Positions 26,650-36,489 of a stretch of 64,000 nucleotides of DNA are shown piece by piece. The notes under the pieces are model-generated. The model worked only from the letters and a program-made list of their open reading frames with translations. It ran no database searches and was not told where the DNA came from. The stretch spans positions 62,001 through 126,000 of the forward strand of contig NZ_CP017244.1 of NCBI RefSeq assembly GCF_001908375.1, in the 5' to 3' direction. The translations under genes and the position numbers were made by a program. This DNA is from Rhizobium etli 8C-3 (GTDB taxonomy: Bacteria; Pseudomonadota; Alphaproteobacteria; Rhizobiales; Rhizobiaceae). The first letter of the stretch is position 1; every line of letters starts with the position of its first letter.

Positions 26650-27573
26650 GTCGGAGAGCCGTGCCTGGCGCTGCAGAAGCCAAGGCCGCCCAAAGGGCCG
26701 GAGTGGGCCTTCGAAATCAAATGGGACGGCTATCGCTTGGCTGTGCACATCGAGCCGAAGGGCGTTCGCATCATCACCAGGGGCGGCCATGACTGGACGG
26801 ATCGGTTCCCGGCGATTGCAAAAGCCGCCAAGAAACTCGGCGTCGCAACCGCGATCCTTGACGGCTAGGCGGTCGTTCTCGATGAAAAGGGCCGCTCCGA
26901 TTTCGGACTGCTGCAGCAATCGCTCGGCGGCCGCGGCGGCAAGAGGACATCGAACGAAGCGATCTTCATGGCCTTCGACCTTCTCTATTTCGACGGTCGC
27001 GATCTGAGGAAGTTGGAATTCACCGCGCGGCGGCATCTCCTGGAAGGATTAATCGAGAGCAGGGACGATGTCATCCGGCTCTCTGAAGAGATCGAGGCCG
27101 ACGGCGACCGGTTGTTTCTTGCTGCTTGCGACCACGGCCTCGAGGGCATCATCGCCAAAGACCGGGAGAGTAAATATCGCTCCGGCCGGCTTGGCGACTG
27201 GCTGAAGATCAAGTGCGTTCAGAGCGACGGCTTCGCCATCGTCGGCTATGAGCATTCCTTCGTTGCGCGCGCGGGGATCGGAGCGCTGCTGCTCGCGGCG
27301 CGCCAGGGCAAGAAGCTGGTTTATGTCGGCTCGGTGGGAACTGGCTTCAACGAACGAACGGCGCACGAGCTGCGCGACGCTCTCGACAAACTGAAGGTGA
27401 AGAAACCGCCTGTCGAATATTCCGGCCGGCGAAAATACATCGTCTGGGTGAAGCCGACGCTGGTTGCCGAGGTCGAGTACCGCGCCTGGACGCGCGACGG
27501 CAAGCTGCGGCAGTCGTCATACAAGGGGTTGAGAGAAGCCGAGGAGAATGCTGCCATTTATGAAGTCGAATAA
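26650..27573 (+). pseudogene. ATP-dependent DNA ligase (LigD ligase domain) with internal stop
   Basis: Reads as the ligase and OB domains of LigD-type enzymes. The adenylated Lys is in FEIKWDGYR (codon 26719-26721); later motifs include FDLLYFDGRDLR, GLEGIIAKDRESKYRSGR and WLKIKC. A TAG at 26866-26868 replaces the Glu codon of a conserved ILDGEAVVLD-type motif, and the start region changes frame near 26650 (GEPCLALQKPRPPKGP is in the main frame, the preceding MPGYRA in another). The 3' half is open from an ATG at 26968 but lacks the active-site Lys. Polymerase and phosphoesterase domains and Ku are not nearby. A dead gene of NHEJ-type repair. Confidence 0.85.
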
Positions 27574-27773
27574 TCCCACCAGACTGATTTATTAAGCGGC
27601 ACCCCTTAACTGAGCGTCGCAAACCAGAGATGGTTTGCGTCGGATCTTTCGCCGATCTTACCCAGTCATTTACGACCCGTAGGGCAATTCTCTCGCGTCG
27701 AGTCTGATGTCCAATAAGACATTCATTATCGGACATCAGAACGGGGACAGCCACGTGGGTATCACATAGTTCC

Positions 27774-28289
27774 TCATATTTTAGGGGTAGCGTCAGCCGA
27801 TGGGAAAAGTTCGATAGTCTCGTCCCATTCGCCGTCATCGACACGGCCTGCCCACGATATGGATTTGGCCGGGGGTAGAACTGGACGAGTTTGACCGCCA
27901 GCTGCCTGGATTACGTCGAAGACTTCCTGCGCCGTGTTGATCACCGGAATTTTCTTTTTGCCGATCAAGAAGGCTGAATTGTAGCCGCTGATGTTGACTT
28001 CATTTTCGGTGATCTGAAGCGGTCCACTTGCTCTTTCTCCATCAAAGAAGATTGGCCAGTGGTTTTTGGACGACAGCAGGCTTAAAGGCTTAGGCCTCTC
28101 AGCATCTGCAAGGTCTTTCACCTCGGCCGGGGTTTGCAGGCAATATGTTTTGTCGGCCAGTGTAAGGACCATGCTGTTCGCCGGAGAAGTATTCTCGACT
28201 TCTGTCGGTTTGAGGACGTTGCGAACGTAGAGGATTTCGATTGCTGTAATGGTCTTTTCGCTTTGTGGCGGAGGGCAATGCACTTTCAT
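27774..28289 (-). CDS. hypothetical protein, 171 residues
   Basis: Not recognised. No signal peptide or membrane helix; Pro-rich N- and C-terminal ends with a mixed alpha/beta centre. AAAGG lies about 9 nt before the ATG, which supports translation. Both neighbours are on the opposite strand (ligase remnant upstream in sequence, small membrane protein on the other side), so it is a single-gene unit. It lies in a stretch with several orphans, consistent with acquired DNA. Confidence 0.6.
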   Translation of the reverse strand: MKVHCPPPQSEKTITAIEILYVRNVLKPTEVENTSPANSMVLTLADKTYCLQTPAEVKDLADAERPKPLSLLSSKNHWPIFFDGERASGPLQITENEVNISGYNSAFLIGKKKIPVINTAQEVFDVIQAAGGQTRPVLPPAKSISWAGRVDDGEWDETIELFPSADATPKI

Positions 28290-28507
28290 CGGGTTCGCCT
28301 TTTGGTTCGATGACCGGGAACTGGAACCCTAGAATTCCATAAGGCGGTTTCCCGGTAAACTAGAATCTTCGGGCTATCACTCAACGCTTAACCGAGCCGG
28401 ATCATTAGCACTTCAGCGAGAGACCATCGTCGGAACGCTGGCTGCCCGACTACTTGGCGACGTGCGCCAATACAGACCGATGATTCATGCCAGCCGGAGC
28501 GAAATCT

Positions 28508-28825
28508 ATGAGTGACAACGTGAAGTCTCATGACAAGAGGGGCTTGGGCGGTATCGCCTTGGCAACCATTCTCCTCGTTTTCATCGGGCTTGGCCTTGGT
28601 GGCTACAAGCTAGCCTCGACGGCGCAGGAAAAGCGCATGGAGCGAGAAGAAGCACGGAAGAAGGAGGAGCCGCGACTACGATTTGCTCGCGAGAACGAAG
28701 AGGCTGAAAAGAATGCCAAGATAGCAGCCGAGAAGGCCACTCTTGTCAAAGACGCCTCACGTGAAACTCTTCGTGCCGCCGTCAGAAATGGCAGACGGGC
28801 ACGATCGACGGATGTTGCACGATGA
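28508..28825 (+). CDS. small single-pass membrane protein with charged coiled-coil tail
   Basis: 105 residues. A short cytosolic N-terminus is followed by one hydrophobic helix (about residues 15-36, Gly/Leu/Ile-rich) and a long, very charged tail (KRMEREEARKKEEPRLRF and onward) that should form a coiled coil. The ATG at 28508 has GGAG about 8 nt upstream. No family recognised. Could tether a complex to the membrane; function unknown. Confidence 0.5.
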   Translation: MSDNVKSHDKRGLGGIALATILLVFIGLGLGGYKLASTAQEKRMEREEARKKEEPRLRFARENEEAEKNAKIAAEKATLVKDASRETLRAAVRNGRRARSTDVAR

Positions 28826-29892
28826 AGTGGCGCATCTCGCCATCGAATTCCTCAAGTCGATATGAATTTTGGTGAGGCTCTCAGCCATAGTATCGAGGCC
28901 GACATCAACGCGCTTCCTATGGTTTCGTGTTTTTCCCCAATTGCCACTCACCTGTCGCATCCGTCTCGACGCGCTTGTTGCCGCGATAGAAGATTGGCAG
29001 TCTGGTCTTCTTGTCCATCGAGAAGCGGCTGGGTGCATATTTTTCGTGCTCACGGCCATGGACTGCGAGGCCGAGCGCTTCCCTAAATTTACCGGCCTTG
29101 CACAGGCTGATGAAGAGAGTTTGATCCATCGTCTGCTCAGTTCCTTTCACATCCCACGGATTGCCTGACAGCATCAGGTGACCGGGTCAACCACTATTGA
29201 AGACTCCAATCAATATCATTTGCCCTCAACTGAGCGGCCGTTTTGCGCCAACACACGGCCATTGGAAGTCAGAAGGAAAGAATGATTTCACCCATCGGTC
29301 GGCTTTCAAGAAGGATCGCGTGATTGTCTGGCTCTTTGCCTTCGGCCAGGTTGAACTTCAAGAGCTTCCCGGTCTGTCGCACGTCAATATTCTCAGATCT
29401 ATACGATTCCCTTCCCCACAAGAGACAATCGGCCGGACAAAAGCACCGTCATAGCTGCTGAGCGAAAGATTGATGTCGGGTGCTTTGTGATCGACCAATT
29501 GGCATGGATATTTCGCGCATTCCATCTCGCCGTAAATTGGCTCTTGTTGGTTGATGAGGATGGCGTACCGAAACGTTCTGGCGGGGGCAGTCTCTTCGGC
29601 ATGAGAGTTCAACCAATTATGGCTTTCGTAAAGAGGGATTGCCCGCAATGGCCGGAAGCTGCCAAGGAGCCGCTTCCGCTTCGCGCCGCCAACACCGGCC
29701 ATTCCGATACATTGACGAATCGGCATTTGACCGCCATCTTGAATGTGGCGTGGCCTGCGCCTAACCTCCCAGACCTTCCCCAGCATGGTCTTGAACAGAG
29801 GCAAAGGGACTTTCGTCTCAGGTCACCATCTTGGTCCGATCGTTTCGGGTGGGTTGCTGGGGAACTGCGTCCGGGACGTGAAAGGCCTGATA
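28826..29892. other. about 1.1 kb of weak coding potential
   Basis: Two minus-strand frames may be real small genes but lack clear ribosome sites and relatives: 28917-29129 (71 residues beginning MDQTLFISLCKAGKF) and 29358-29726 (about 122 residues, Cys-containing). I do not count either as a firm gene. No repeat or RNA gene seen. Confidence 0.35.
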
Positions 29893-30876
29893 ATGACGCA
29901 AAACGGAAATCTGAAACGCCGGGTACGGGCTCGCGCAGCCAAGACCGGAGAGTCCTACACTGCAGCTCTTCAACACATCCGGCGGTCGCAGGACGACCCC
30001 GCGATCCGTTCACTTTGCATGGCTGTGGCGCAAACCTCCCTGTTCGACGATCCCCGCGATGCTTCGGCTCTGCATGCCAGCGGAACGGAAATGCGCCACC
30101 TCATGGAGGAAGCCCAGAAGGCAGGGGCTCGCCTCATACACTTCCCGGAGGGGACGACCTGCTCCCCTAATAAGCGCATTATGTCCGAAAACGGCCCTCG
30201 GGAAATCGGGCCTTCTGATTGGACCCGTTGCGAATGGAGTGTTCTACGCGAGGAGTTGGAAGCGACCAGAAAGCTTGCAGGCAAACTCAAGCTATGGACG
30301 GTATTCGGTTCCGTCCACCAACTCACATCGCCGCATCGGCCGCATAACAGCCTGTACGTCATCTCTGATCGCGGGGAATTGGTGACACGCTATGACGAGC
30401 GCCTGCTATCAAACACAAAAATCTCGTTCATGTACTCGCCGGGGAAAAATCCGGTAACCTTTGAGGTGGATGGCCTCCGTTTCGGCTGCTCGCTTGGTAT
30501 GGAACTGCATTATCCGGAAATATTCACAGAATATGAGCGGCACGATGTGGATTGCGTACTGTTCTCTACCACAGGCGAAACACCTTCACTGGCCTTTGTC
30601 GCGGAAGCGTTAGGACATGCAGCAAGCAATTCTTACTGGGTCAGCTTTTCGGCTCATGCGCCACAGAGCGTCATGGCCCCATCCGGAATAGCTGCACCTG
30701 ATGGTCAATGGGCGGTACGATGCCCCGCAAACGGGGACGCTGCGATCGCTATTACCAACATCAGAAATGATCCTGAGTCTCTCGCAAGGCCTTGGCGGCG
30801 AAAAGCTCGCGCCGATCTTTACAGGCCTCACCAGATAGACGGTGATCCGAGGAGCGATGGTCGCAACCTGTTCTAA
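29893..30876 (+). CDS. nitrilase-fold carbon-nitrogen hydrolase with altered nucleophile site
   Basis: 327 residues. An N-terminal helical extension (NLKRRVRARAAKTGESYTA, about 5-23) precedes a CN-hydrolase domain (about 40-300). The catalytic Glu is in HFPEGTTC; the Lys is probably in SNTKISFMYSPG; but the nucleophile segment reads GCSLGMELHYPE, which aligns a Gly where the usual GxxxCYDLRFPE has Cys, with a Cys three residues earlier. The subfamily with the N-terminal extension may share this, so activity is uncertain. ATG 29893 has AAAGG about 8 nt upstream. An FMN oxidase gene follows after 132 nt on the same strand. Confidence 0.8.
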   Translation: MTQNGNLKRRVRARAAKTGESYTAALQHIRRSQDDPAIRSLCMAVAQTSLFDDPRDASALHASGTEMRHLMEEAQKAGARLIHFPEGTTCSPNKRIMSENGPREIGPSDWTRCEWSVLREELEATRKLAGKLKLWTVFGSVHQLTSPHRPHNSLYVISDRGELVTRYDERLLSNTKISFMYSPGKNPVTFEVDGLRFGCSLGMELHYPEIFTEYERHDVDCVLFSTTGETPSLAFVAEALGHAASNSYWVSFSAHAPQSVMAPSGIAAPDGQWAVRCPANGDAAIAITNIRNDPESLARPWRRKARADLYRPHQIDGDPRSDGRNLF

Positions 30877-31008
30877 TGATCGTAATCGTCAAGGGCTGCA
30901 GTTTTGCAGCCCTTGACACCAAGATTTTGGCGCTGAAATCCTGATTTTGCGACGTTTCGAAAGTCGGCGTATCATCTGAGGCAGGGCGAGACCCGGCGAG
31001 GAGGCGCA

Positions 31009-32112
31009 ATGAATGCAGGAAATGAAACTGTCGGCACTGCCTCCGCGCTCGACGAATTCGACAGCTTGCACGAGATCGTTGAAAAAGCTCACCATGTCCT
31101 GCCGAAAGAGAAATGGGATAGCCTCATAGGTGGCGCGGAAACGGAAACGACCCTCAAACGCAACCGTCTGGCCATTGATTCTATCGCGTTCAAACCGCGC
31201 ATATTGCGCAACGTTAGTACCGTGGACCTTTCCGTCGAACATTTCGGGCGCAAGCTGCGACTCCCGGTATTTCTCGCGCCGACCGGCCCCTTGAACCTAT
31301 TTGGACCTGGCGAAGGCGCAACTGTTGCAGCCGCCGCTCAAGCTTTCGACATAGGCCACATGCTCAGCTCCGGATGCACCCCGCTTGAGACGGTCGCGGA
31401 AACAGCTCCTTCCGCTCTAAGAATGGCGCAGCTCTATGTCAGAGGCGACGATGGCTTTGTGCATGAATACCTTAGGCGTACACTTGCATGTGGCTGTGCC
31501 GCGATCTGCCTGACTGTCGATAGTGCAGTCCTCGCGCGTCGCGATCGAGACATTGCCAACCGCTATCGGACAGGCGGGCTACGAAAGCAGCATGGTCCGT
31601 CCTACCAGGCCGGTCTTGACTGGCGAACCATCAAACTGATCAAAGAGACCTACAACATTCCACTCGTGCTCAAAGGCATTGCAACGACCGAAGATGCACG
31701 CATCGCGGACGATCACGGCGTTGACTGGATTTATGTTTCGAACCACGGTGGCCGTCAGCTCGATCATGGACGTGGTACAATGGAGGTTTTAGCCGAAATC
31801 ATCGACGCCGTAGCCGGGCGAGCAAAGGTGATGGTCGATGGAGGCTTCTGTCGCGGATCGGACATCATAAAGGCCCTGGCGATGGGCGCGGACCTCGTAG
31901 GCCTTGGTCGCATGCAATGCTACGCCCTGGCAGCGGGAGGCGAGGCGGCAATTATTCGCATGCTTGAGCTGATTGAGGACGAAATGCTCCGGTCCATGGC
32001 TCTGCTTGGCGTCCCCGTCATTGGCGCGTTGGATCGGTCATATCTGCACCCAGCAATTCCCGTCAGCATACCAAGCGCCTTGAGCGCATTTCCGCTGATA
32101 GATTTGTCGTGA
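31009..32112 (+). CDS. FMN-dependent alpha-hydroxyacid oxidase/dehydrogenase
   Basis: 367-residue TIM-barrel flavoenzyme of the lactate dehydrogenase / glycolate oxidase / mandelate dehydrogenase family. FMN site elements: LAPTGPLNLF, SSGCTPLE, AICLTVDSAV, VLKGIATTEDA. The catalytic His is in VSNHGGRQLDHG and the phosphate loop is VMVDGGFCRGSDIIKAL. It oxidises a 2-hydroxyacid to a 2-oxoacid; the substrate is not evident. Start has GAGGAGG 5 nt upstream. It probably forms a short cluster with the preceding CN-hydrolase. Confidence 0.92.
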   Translation: MNAGNETVGTASALDEFDSLHEIVEKAHHVLPKEKWDSLIGGAETETTLKRNRLAIDSIAFKPRILRNVSTVDLSVEHFGRKLRLPVFLAPTGPLNLFGPGEGATVAAAAQAFDIGHMLSSGCTPLETVAETAPSALRMAQLYVRGDDGFVHEYLRRTLACGCAAICLTVDSAVLARRDRDIANRYRTGGLRKQHGPSYQAGLDWRTIKLIKETYNIPLVLKGIATTEDARIADDHGVDWIYVSNHGGRQLDHGRGTMEVLAEIIDAVAGRAKVMVDGGFCRGSDIIKALAMGADLVGLGRMQCYALAAGGEAAIIRMLELIEDEMLRSMALLGVPVIGALDRSYLHPAIPVSIPSALSAFPLIDLS

Positions 32113-32458
32113 AGTCCGAACCTTCGCACTGCAACCCGCCGCTACCGCCGCAAAAACCGAAACCGAAAGCCGCTGGAGCGAACTCGAAACGGGATAAAAC
32201 TTGGGGGCAAGGTCACACTCGGTGGCGAGATGTCGTCCTATCGTCAGGTTTCTTATTGCAAACAATGTAACCAACCGCACGTTCCATCAATTCTGCGTCC
32301 CTTCGATGCATCATGGATAGCGTTTGTTGCTTCCAAAGTTGATGAGTGCAGAGCGATTAGCTTTCCTATTCGACCCCTTTCACCCGCCTCTGTAACTAAC
32401 ATATCAATTCGCATAAAGGCCTCCCGAACAACGCTCGTGTCGGGTTTGTCTAAGAACT
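32113..32458. other. 346-bp intergenic stretch between convergent genes
   Basis: No gene, strong terminator or repeat recognised between the FMN enzyme and the minus-strand agmatinase-like gene. Confidence 0.5.
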
Positions 32459-33412
32459 CTACTGCTTCGCGTTTATGAAGATTCTGCCAATCGTGTTGAG
32501 CAGCAGCTGGGCCGCCAAGATGGCCGTCGAGCCTGTATGGTCGTAATCCGGCGCCACTTCGACGAGATCGACGCCGATGATCGTGCCACGTTTGGCAAGC
32601 CCGGCGATCAGTTCCAGGACCTCATAGTAGATGAAGCCGCCATGGCTCGGGGTCCCAGTGCCCGGCGCGATCGACGGATCGAAGCCGTCGACATCGATCG
32701 TCAGGTAATAGCGTTTCCCAGCCGGAATACGCTCCAGAACGGCATCGACACCAAGCTTGCGGATCTGGCGGACCGAGAGGATATCTGAGCCCTGCGCCCG
32801 GGCATATTCATAACCTTCCTTGGCGGTGGAGGAGACATTGCGGATGCCGAGCTGGGTTATGCCGGTGACCCAGGGTTTTTCCGAGGCGCGGCGCAGCGGG
32901 CTGCCATGGCCGAAGCGAACGCCGTGGCGCTCGTCGACGAAATCGAGATGCGCATCAAACTGCACGACATGGATCGGCTCCTGCTCGCTGAAGGCGTTGA
33001 TGCAGGGAATGTTGATCGAATGGTCGCCGCCGAGCACGACCGGAAGCGCGCCGGCGGCCAGGATCTTTCGTACGCCATATTCGATATTGGCATGGCTCTT
33101 TATCGTGTCGGTATGGACGATATCGGCGTCGCCGAGATCGACGATGCGTAGGCCTTCCAGGTAGGTGACATCGTCCTCATGATCATAGGCGCCGGCATGG
33201 CCGAAGGCGAAAAGTGTCGACGCCTCGCGAATGCCTCGCGGCCCGAAGCGCGCGCCGGAACGCCACTGCGTACCGAAATCGAAGGGAGCCCCGAGTATCG
33301 CCACATCTGCGGCAATCTGATCCCAATTTTCCAGATAGGGGCTCTTGGCGAAGGTCGAAATGCCGACGAAAGGCAGGTTGAGTCGTCCGTTGTCATAGCC
33401 GTGGGCAGTCAT
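32459..33412 (-). CDS. agmatinase/ureohydrolase-family hydrolase
   Basis: 317 residues, full length. The two-manganese site residues are all present: GGDHS, DAHLDF and TIDVDGFDPSIAPGTGTPSHGG. The family releases urea (agmatinase, arginase, guanidinobutyrase, proclavaminate amidinohydrolase) from guanidino compounds; sequence does not fix which. It is the last gene of a minus-strand operon behind a polar amino-acid ABC importer, so it probably works on the imported compound, for example agmatine, 4-guanidinobutyrate or arginine. A mangled copy of the same two-gene end lies at 46.6-47.3 kb. Confidence 0.9.
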   Translation of the reverse strand: MTAHGYDNGRLNLPFVGISTFAKSPYLENWDQIAADVAILGAPFDFGTQWRSGARFGPRGIREASTLFAFGHAGAYDHEDDVTYLEGLRIVDLGDADIVHTDTIKSHANIEYGVRKILAAGALPVVLGGDHSINIPCINAFSEQEPIHVVQFDAHLDFVDERHGVRFGHGSPLRRASEKPWVTGITQLGIRNVSSTAKEGYEYARAQGSDILSVRQIRKLGVDAVLERIPAGKRYYLTIDVDGFDPSIAPGTGTPSHGGFIYYEVLELIAGLAKRGTIIGVDLVEVAPDYDHTGSTAILAAQLLLNTIGRIFINAKQ

Positions 33413-33431
33413 GGTGATTCCTTTTCAGGCA

Positions 33432-34211
33432 CTAGAGCGCGCGTTCGCGCCAGGTTTGCAGAAACTGAGAGAGTCGTTCGCTTTTCGGGGTGTTGAAAAG
33501 CGCTTGTGGGGCGCCCTCTTCGACGATCTGGCCGCCATCCATGAAGACAACCCGATTGGCCGCATGGGCGGCAAATCCCATTTCGTGGGTAACGATGACC
33601 ATGGTCATCCCCTCCGCCGCCAGCGCCTTCATGACCGAGAGAACTTCGCCAACGAGTTCCGGGTCGAGCGCCGAGGTGGGTTCGTCGAAGAGCATGACCT
33701 TGGGTTTGATTGCCAAGGCTCTGGCGATCGCCACGCGCTGCTTCTGTCCGCCGGAAAGGTTTTCCGGCCAACGGTCCGCGAACGCCGCAAGGCCGACCTT
33801 GCCGAGCATTTCGCGACCGGTTTCCCCGGCTCGAGCCCGCGAAGAGCCATGCACCAGCCGAAGCGCCAGGGTGACATTGTCCAGCACGCTCATATGTGGC
33901 CAGAGATGGAAATGCTGGAAGACCATCCCGATCGGGCTGCGGGCTTCGGTCAGCTCCCTGATGCCGGCCCGCTCGCGGCCAAGCGGCGTATCCCGCCATC
34001 CCAGCATCTTGCTGAAGATGCGGACCTCGCCTGCGTCATAGGCGTCAAGGAAGGCAAGCGAGCGCAACAATGTGCTCTTGCCGGAACCGGAAGGCCCGAT
34101 GATGCAGGTCACATCGCCGCTGTGAATATCGAGATCGATGCCGCGCAACACGGTCTTGTCGCCAAAACGTTTTTCAAGTCCGCGAACGGAGATCGCCGCC
34201 GGTTGCGTCAT
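33432..34211 (-). CDS. polar amino-acid ABC transporter ATP-binding protein
   Basis: 259 residues with Walker [11 protein letters not shown]-loop [11 protein letters not shown], signature [12 protein letters not shown], Walker [13 protein letters not shown] and the switch His in VTHEMGFA, all typical of the HisP/GlnQ group. It energises the importer formed by the two following permeases. It starts one base after the permease stop in the transcript direction and ends 19 nt before the agmatinase-like gene, so translation is coupled. Confidence 0.95.
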   Translation of the reverse strand: MTQPAAISVRGLEKRFGDKTVLRGIDLDIHSGDVTCIIGPSGSGKSTLLRSLAFLDAYDAGEVRIFSKMLGWRDTPLGRERAGIRELTEARSPIGMVFQHFHLWPHMSVLDNVTLALRLVHGSSRARAGETGREMLGKVGLAAFADRWPENLSGGQKQRVAIARALAIKPKVMLFDEPTSALDPELVGEVLSVMKALAAEGMTMVIVTHEMGFAAHAANRVVFMDGGQIVEEGAPQALFNTPKSERLSQFLQTWRERAL

Positions 34212-34212
34212 G

Positions 34213-34860
34213 TCAGGAGCCTTTCACGGCGAAGCGACGCTCAAGAACGCGCCCGAGCCTCGACAGAATTTCAACGAGTGCCCAGTAGAGGAGGGCAATG
34301 GTGAGGTAGGGAGTGACGACGGCGAAGGTGATCGAGCTGATCGTACCGGCTACTTTCGTCAGTTCGCCAAGCGTGATCACGGAAAGAACGGCGGATTCCT
34401 TTAGGAGCGCGATCGCCTGTCCCATACAGGGCGGCAGGGTGAGGCGCAGCGCCTGCGGCAGTTCGACGTGAAGCAAGCATTGTCCCCGTGTCAGGCCCAG
34501 CATATCGGCTGCCTCGCGCTCTCCCTTCGGGACGGCGTTGAGCCCTGCGCGGAAAATCTCGGCGAAGGGGCCGGCGCCATAGACACCGAGGCCAACGATA
34601 CCCGCCACATAGGGGCTGAGGAGAAGCCCAAATTGCGGGCCGCCGTAGTAGAGAAGGAACAGCACGAGTGCGAGTGGTGCACCTCTGGCAAATTCCACAT
34701 AGGCTCTGACCACAAGCGAGGTCGGCCTTACGCGGCTGCGTAGTGCCGCGGCAAGTACGATTCCGAGAAGGAAGGCGATGGCTATGCCGCTGACCGACAC
34801 GGTGATGGTGGTTACAAGTCCGGCGAGATAGAGCGGAGCGTCGTCAATGAAGCCGGTCAT
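34213..34860 (-). CDS. amino-acid ABC transporter permease
   Basis: 215 residues, about five membrane helices, HisMQ/GlnP type. The coupling loop is seen around [34 protein letters not shown], where the EAA motif contacts the ATPase. Its start overlaps the stop of the other permease by 4 nt (ATGA). With the second permease it forms a heterodimeric channel. Confidence 0.94.
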   Translation of the reverse strand: MTGFIDDAPLYLAGLVTTITVSVSGIAIAFLLGIVLAAALRSRVRPTSLVVRAYVEFARGAPLALVLFLLYYGGPQFGLLLSPYVAGIVGLGVYGAGPFAEIFRAGLNAVPKGEREAADMLGLTRGQCLLHVELPQALRLTLPPCMGQAIALLKESAVLSVITLGELTKVAGTISSITFAVVTPYLTIALLYWALVEILSRLGRVLERRFAVKGS

Positions 34861-35510
34861 TGGCCTTCGCTCCGATGTGAGAGACGTCGTTCGATCAACA
34901 GGCCCACTCCTGCGAGAAGCATCCCGACCGCGACATAGAGAATGAGAGCGGAGGCATAGGCATCCAGAGGGCGAAAGGTGGAGGCGGCCACCTGCTGGGC
35001 GCGGCGTGTGAGATCGGTGACGGCAATCACCGAGACGAGTGAGGAGTTCTTCACCAGAGCCTGCATTTCGCCAACGAGTGCCGGCAGCATGGTTCGGAAA
35101 GCCTGAGGCGCCTCGATATGCAGGAAGATCGTGCGGGTAGAAAGGCCAAGCATTTTCGCTGCCTCGATCTCGCCTTTCGGAATGGCCTGGAGGCCCGCCC
35201 GGTAGATTTCGGACTGGAAGGCTGCGGTATTCAGCGCCAAGGCCACAATCGCCGCCACGATCGGGTCCAGTTCAAGCCCGAGAAACGGGAGAATATAGAA
35301 GATGATCAACAGCTGGACGAGGATCGGCGTCCCGCGCCAGAAGGAGAGATAGATCCCGGCCAGCGCCCGGATCCCTCGTCCGCCACGTCCGGCTGTCGCC
35401 AGCAGGAGGGCCAGCGGCGCGCCGAGAAGAAGCGCCGCCAGACTGATCGTCATTGTTGTGGTCAGGCCATCGAGAAGTGCCGGCCAAATGTGTGCGACTG
35501 TCTTTTCCAT
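34857..35510 (-). CDS. amino-acid ABC transporter permease
   Basis: 217 residues, about five membrane helices, HisMQ/GlnP type, with the EAA coupling loop (GLQAIPKGEIEAAKMLGL). Second gene of the operon, 21 nt after the binding protein. Pairs with the 34213-34860 permease. Confidence 0.94.
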   Translation of the reverse strand: MEKTVAHIWPALLDGLTTTMTISLAALLLGAPLALLLATAGRGGRGIRALAGIYLSFWRGTPILVQLLIIFYILPFLGLELDPIVAAIVALALNTAAFQSEIYRAGLQAIPKGEIEAAKMLGLSTRTIFLHIEAPQAFRTMLPALVGEMQALVKNSSLVSVIAVTDLTRRAQQVAASTFRPLDAYASALILYVAVGMLLAGVGLLIERRLSHRSEGQ

Positions 35511-35531
35511 GACGGCCTGTCCCTGCGCGTC

Positions 35532-36377
35532 TTATTCGGCGGCGGGGAGAGCTTCCGGAAGTTCCATAGGAGCGCCGAACCACTTCTTCTGAAGCTCGGC
35601 GAGCTTGCCGGACTTGTTCAGCTTGACCAGTTCCGCATCGATCAGCGCATTGAGTGTAGCGCTGTCCGGATCATTGCGGCCGGCCCATGCGAAATAGGTC
35701 TTCGGGCCAAAGGTCGGTAGAACCACTTCAAACGCATCGGGACGCTGGCGCGCTGCTTCCAGGAGGTTCGGAAGCGAGTTGACGACAGCCTGGATACGGC
35801 CGGCACCGAGATCCGCATAGGCCTCCGAGAAGTCGGTATAGGTGGAGACCGTCACGGACGGCTTGCCGCCGTCCTTGAGCTTTCCGGCAAAGGTCTCAAG
35901 TGCTGCAAGCTGGGCCGAGCCTGCCTGCGAACCGACCGCCTTGCCAGCGATGTCTTCTGGCTTGGTGATCGCCGTATCGTCCTTGCGCTTGAGAATGGCC
36001 ATGGTCGCATCTGCGATCGGTGCGGAGAGGTGATAGGCCTTAATGCGCTCCGGGGTGACGGTGACGGACGTGACGACATAGTCGAAGCGGCCTGCCGCGA
36101 GACCCGGCAGAATGCCCTGCCAGGGCAGGTCGAGCCGCTTTAACGTGACATTCGGCAATGCCTTCATGACTTCTGCCATGATGTCGGCCGAGTAACCGAC
36201 GATCTTGCCGTCTTCGACGAACTCGAACGGAGCAAAGCGCGCTTCGGTGGCGACAGTAAATACCTTGTCTGACTTTATTTTCCCCAGAACGTCTGCGGCC
36301 TGCGCAGTGAAGGTCGTCAACGCGGCCACGAGCGCTGCGCCAATGAGAAGAGCGTTTATTGTCGATAGACGCTTCAT
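35532..36377 (-). CDS. periplasmic amino-acid-binding protein of the ABC importer
   Basis: 281 residues, SBP family 3. Signal peptide to about residue 27 (cleavage after AQA), then VATEARFAPFEFVEDG, VVTSVTVTPER and the downstream ligand-binding pattern. First gene of the operon SBP-permease-permease-ATPase-hydrolase. The ligand is probably a basic or guanidino compound given the agmatinase-like gene. The divergent LysR gene is the likely regulator; their starts are separated by 112 bp. Confidence 0.93.
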   Translation of the reverse strand: MKRLSTINALLIGAALVAALTTFTAQAADVLGKIKSDKVFTVATEARFAPFEFVEDGKIVGYSADIMAEVMKALPNVTLKRLDLPWQGILPGLAAGRFDYVVTSVTVTPERIKAYHLSAPIADATMAILKRKDDTAITKPEDIAGKAVGSQAGSAQLAALETFAGKLKDGGKPSVTVSTYTDFSEAYADLGAGRIQAVVNSLPNLLEAARQRPDAFEVVLPTFGPKTYFAWAGRNDPDSATLNALIDAELVKLNKSGKLAELQKKWFGAPMELPEALPAAE

Positions 36378-36489
36378 ATTTCGTTCCCCGTTTTTCAGTG
36401 ATGCTGGTTACAGGAAACCATGGACAACAGCGCAGAAAATAGGAAAAATATGAAGTTCACATCAGAAAGTATGATGTAAGGGATTGCCG

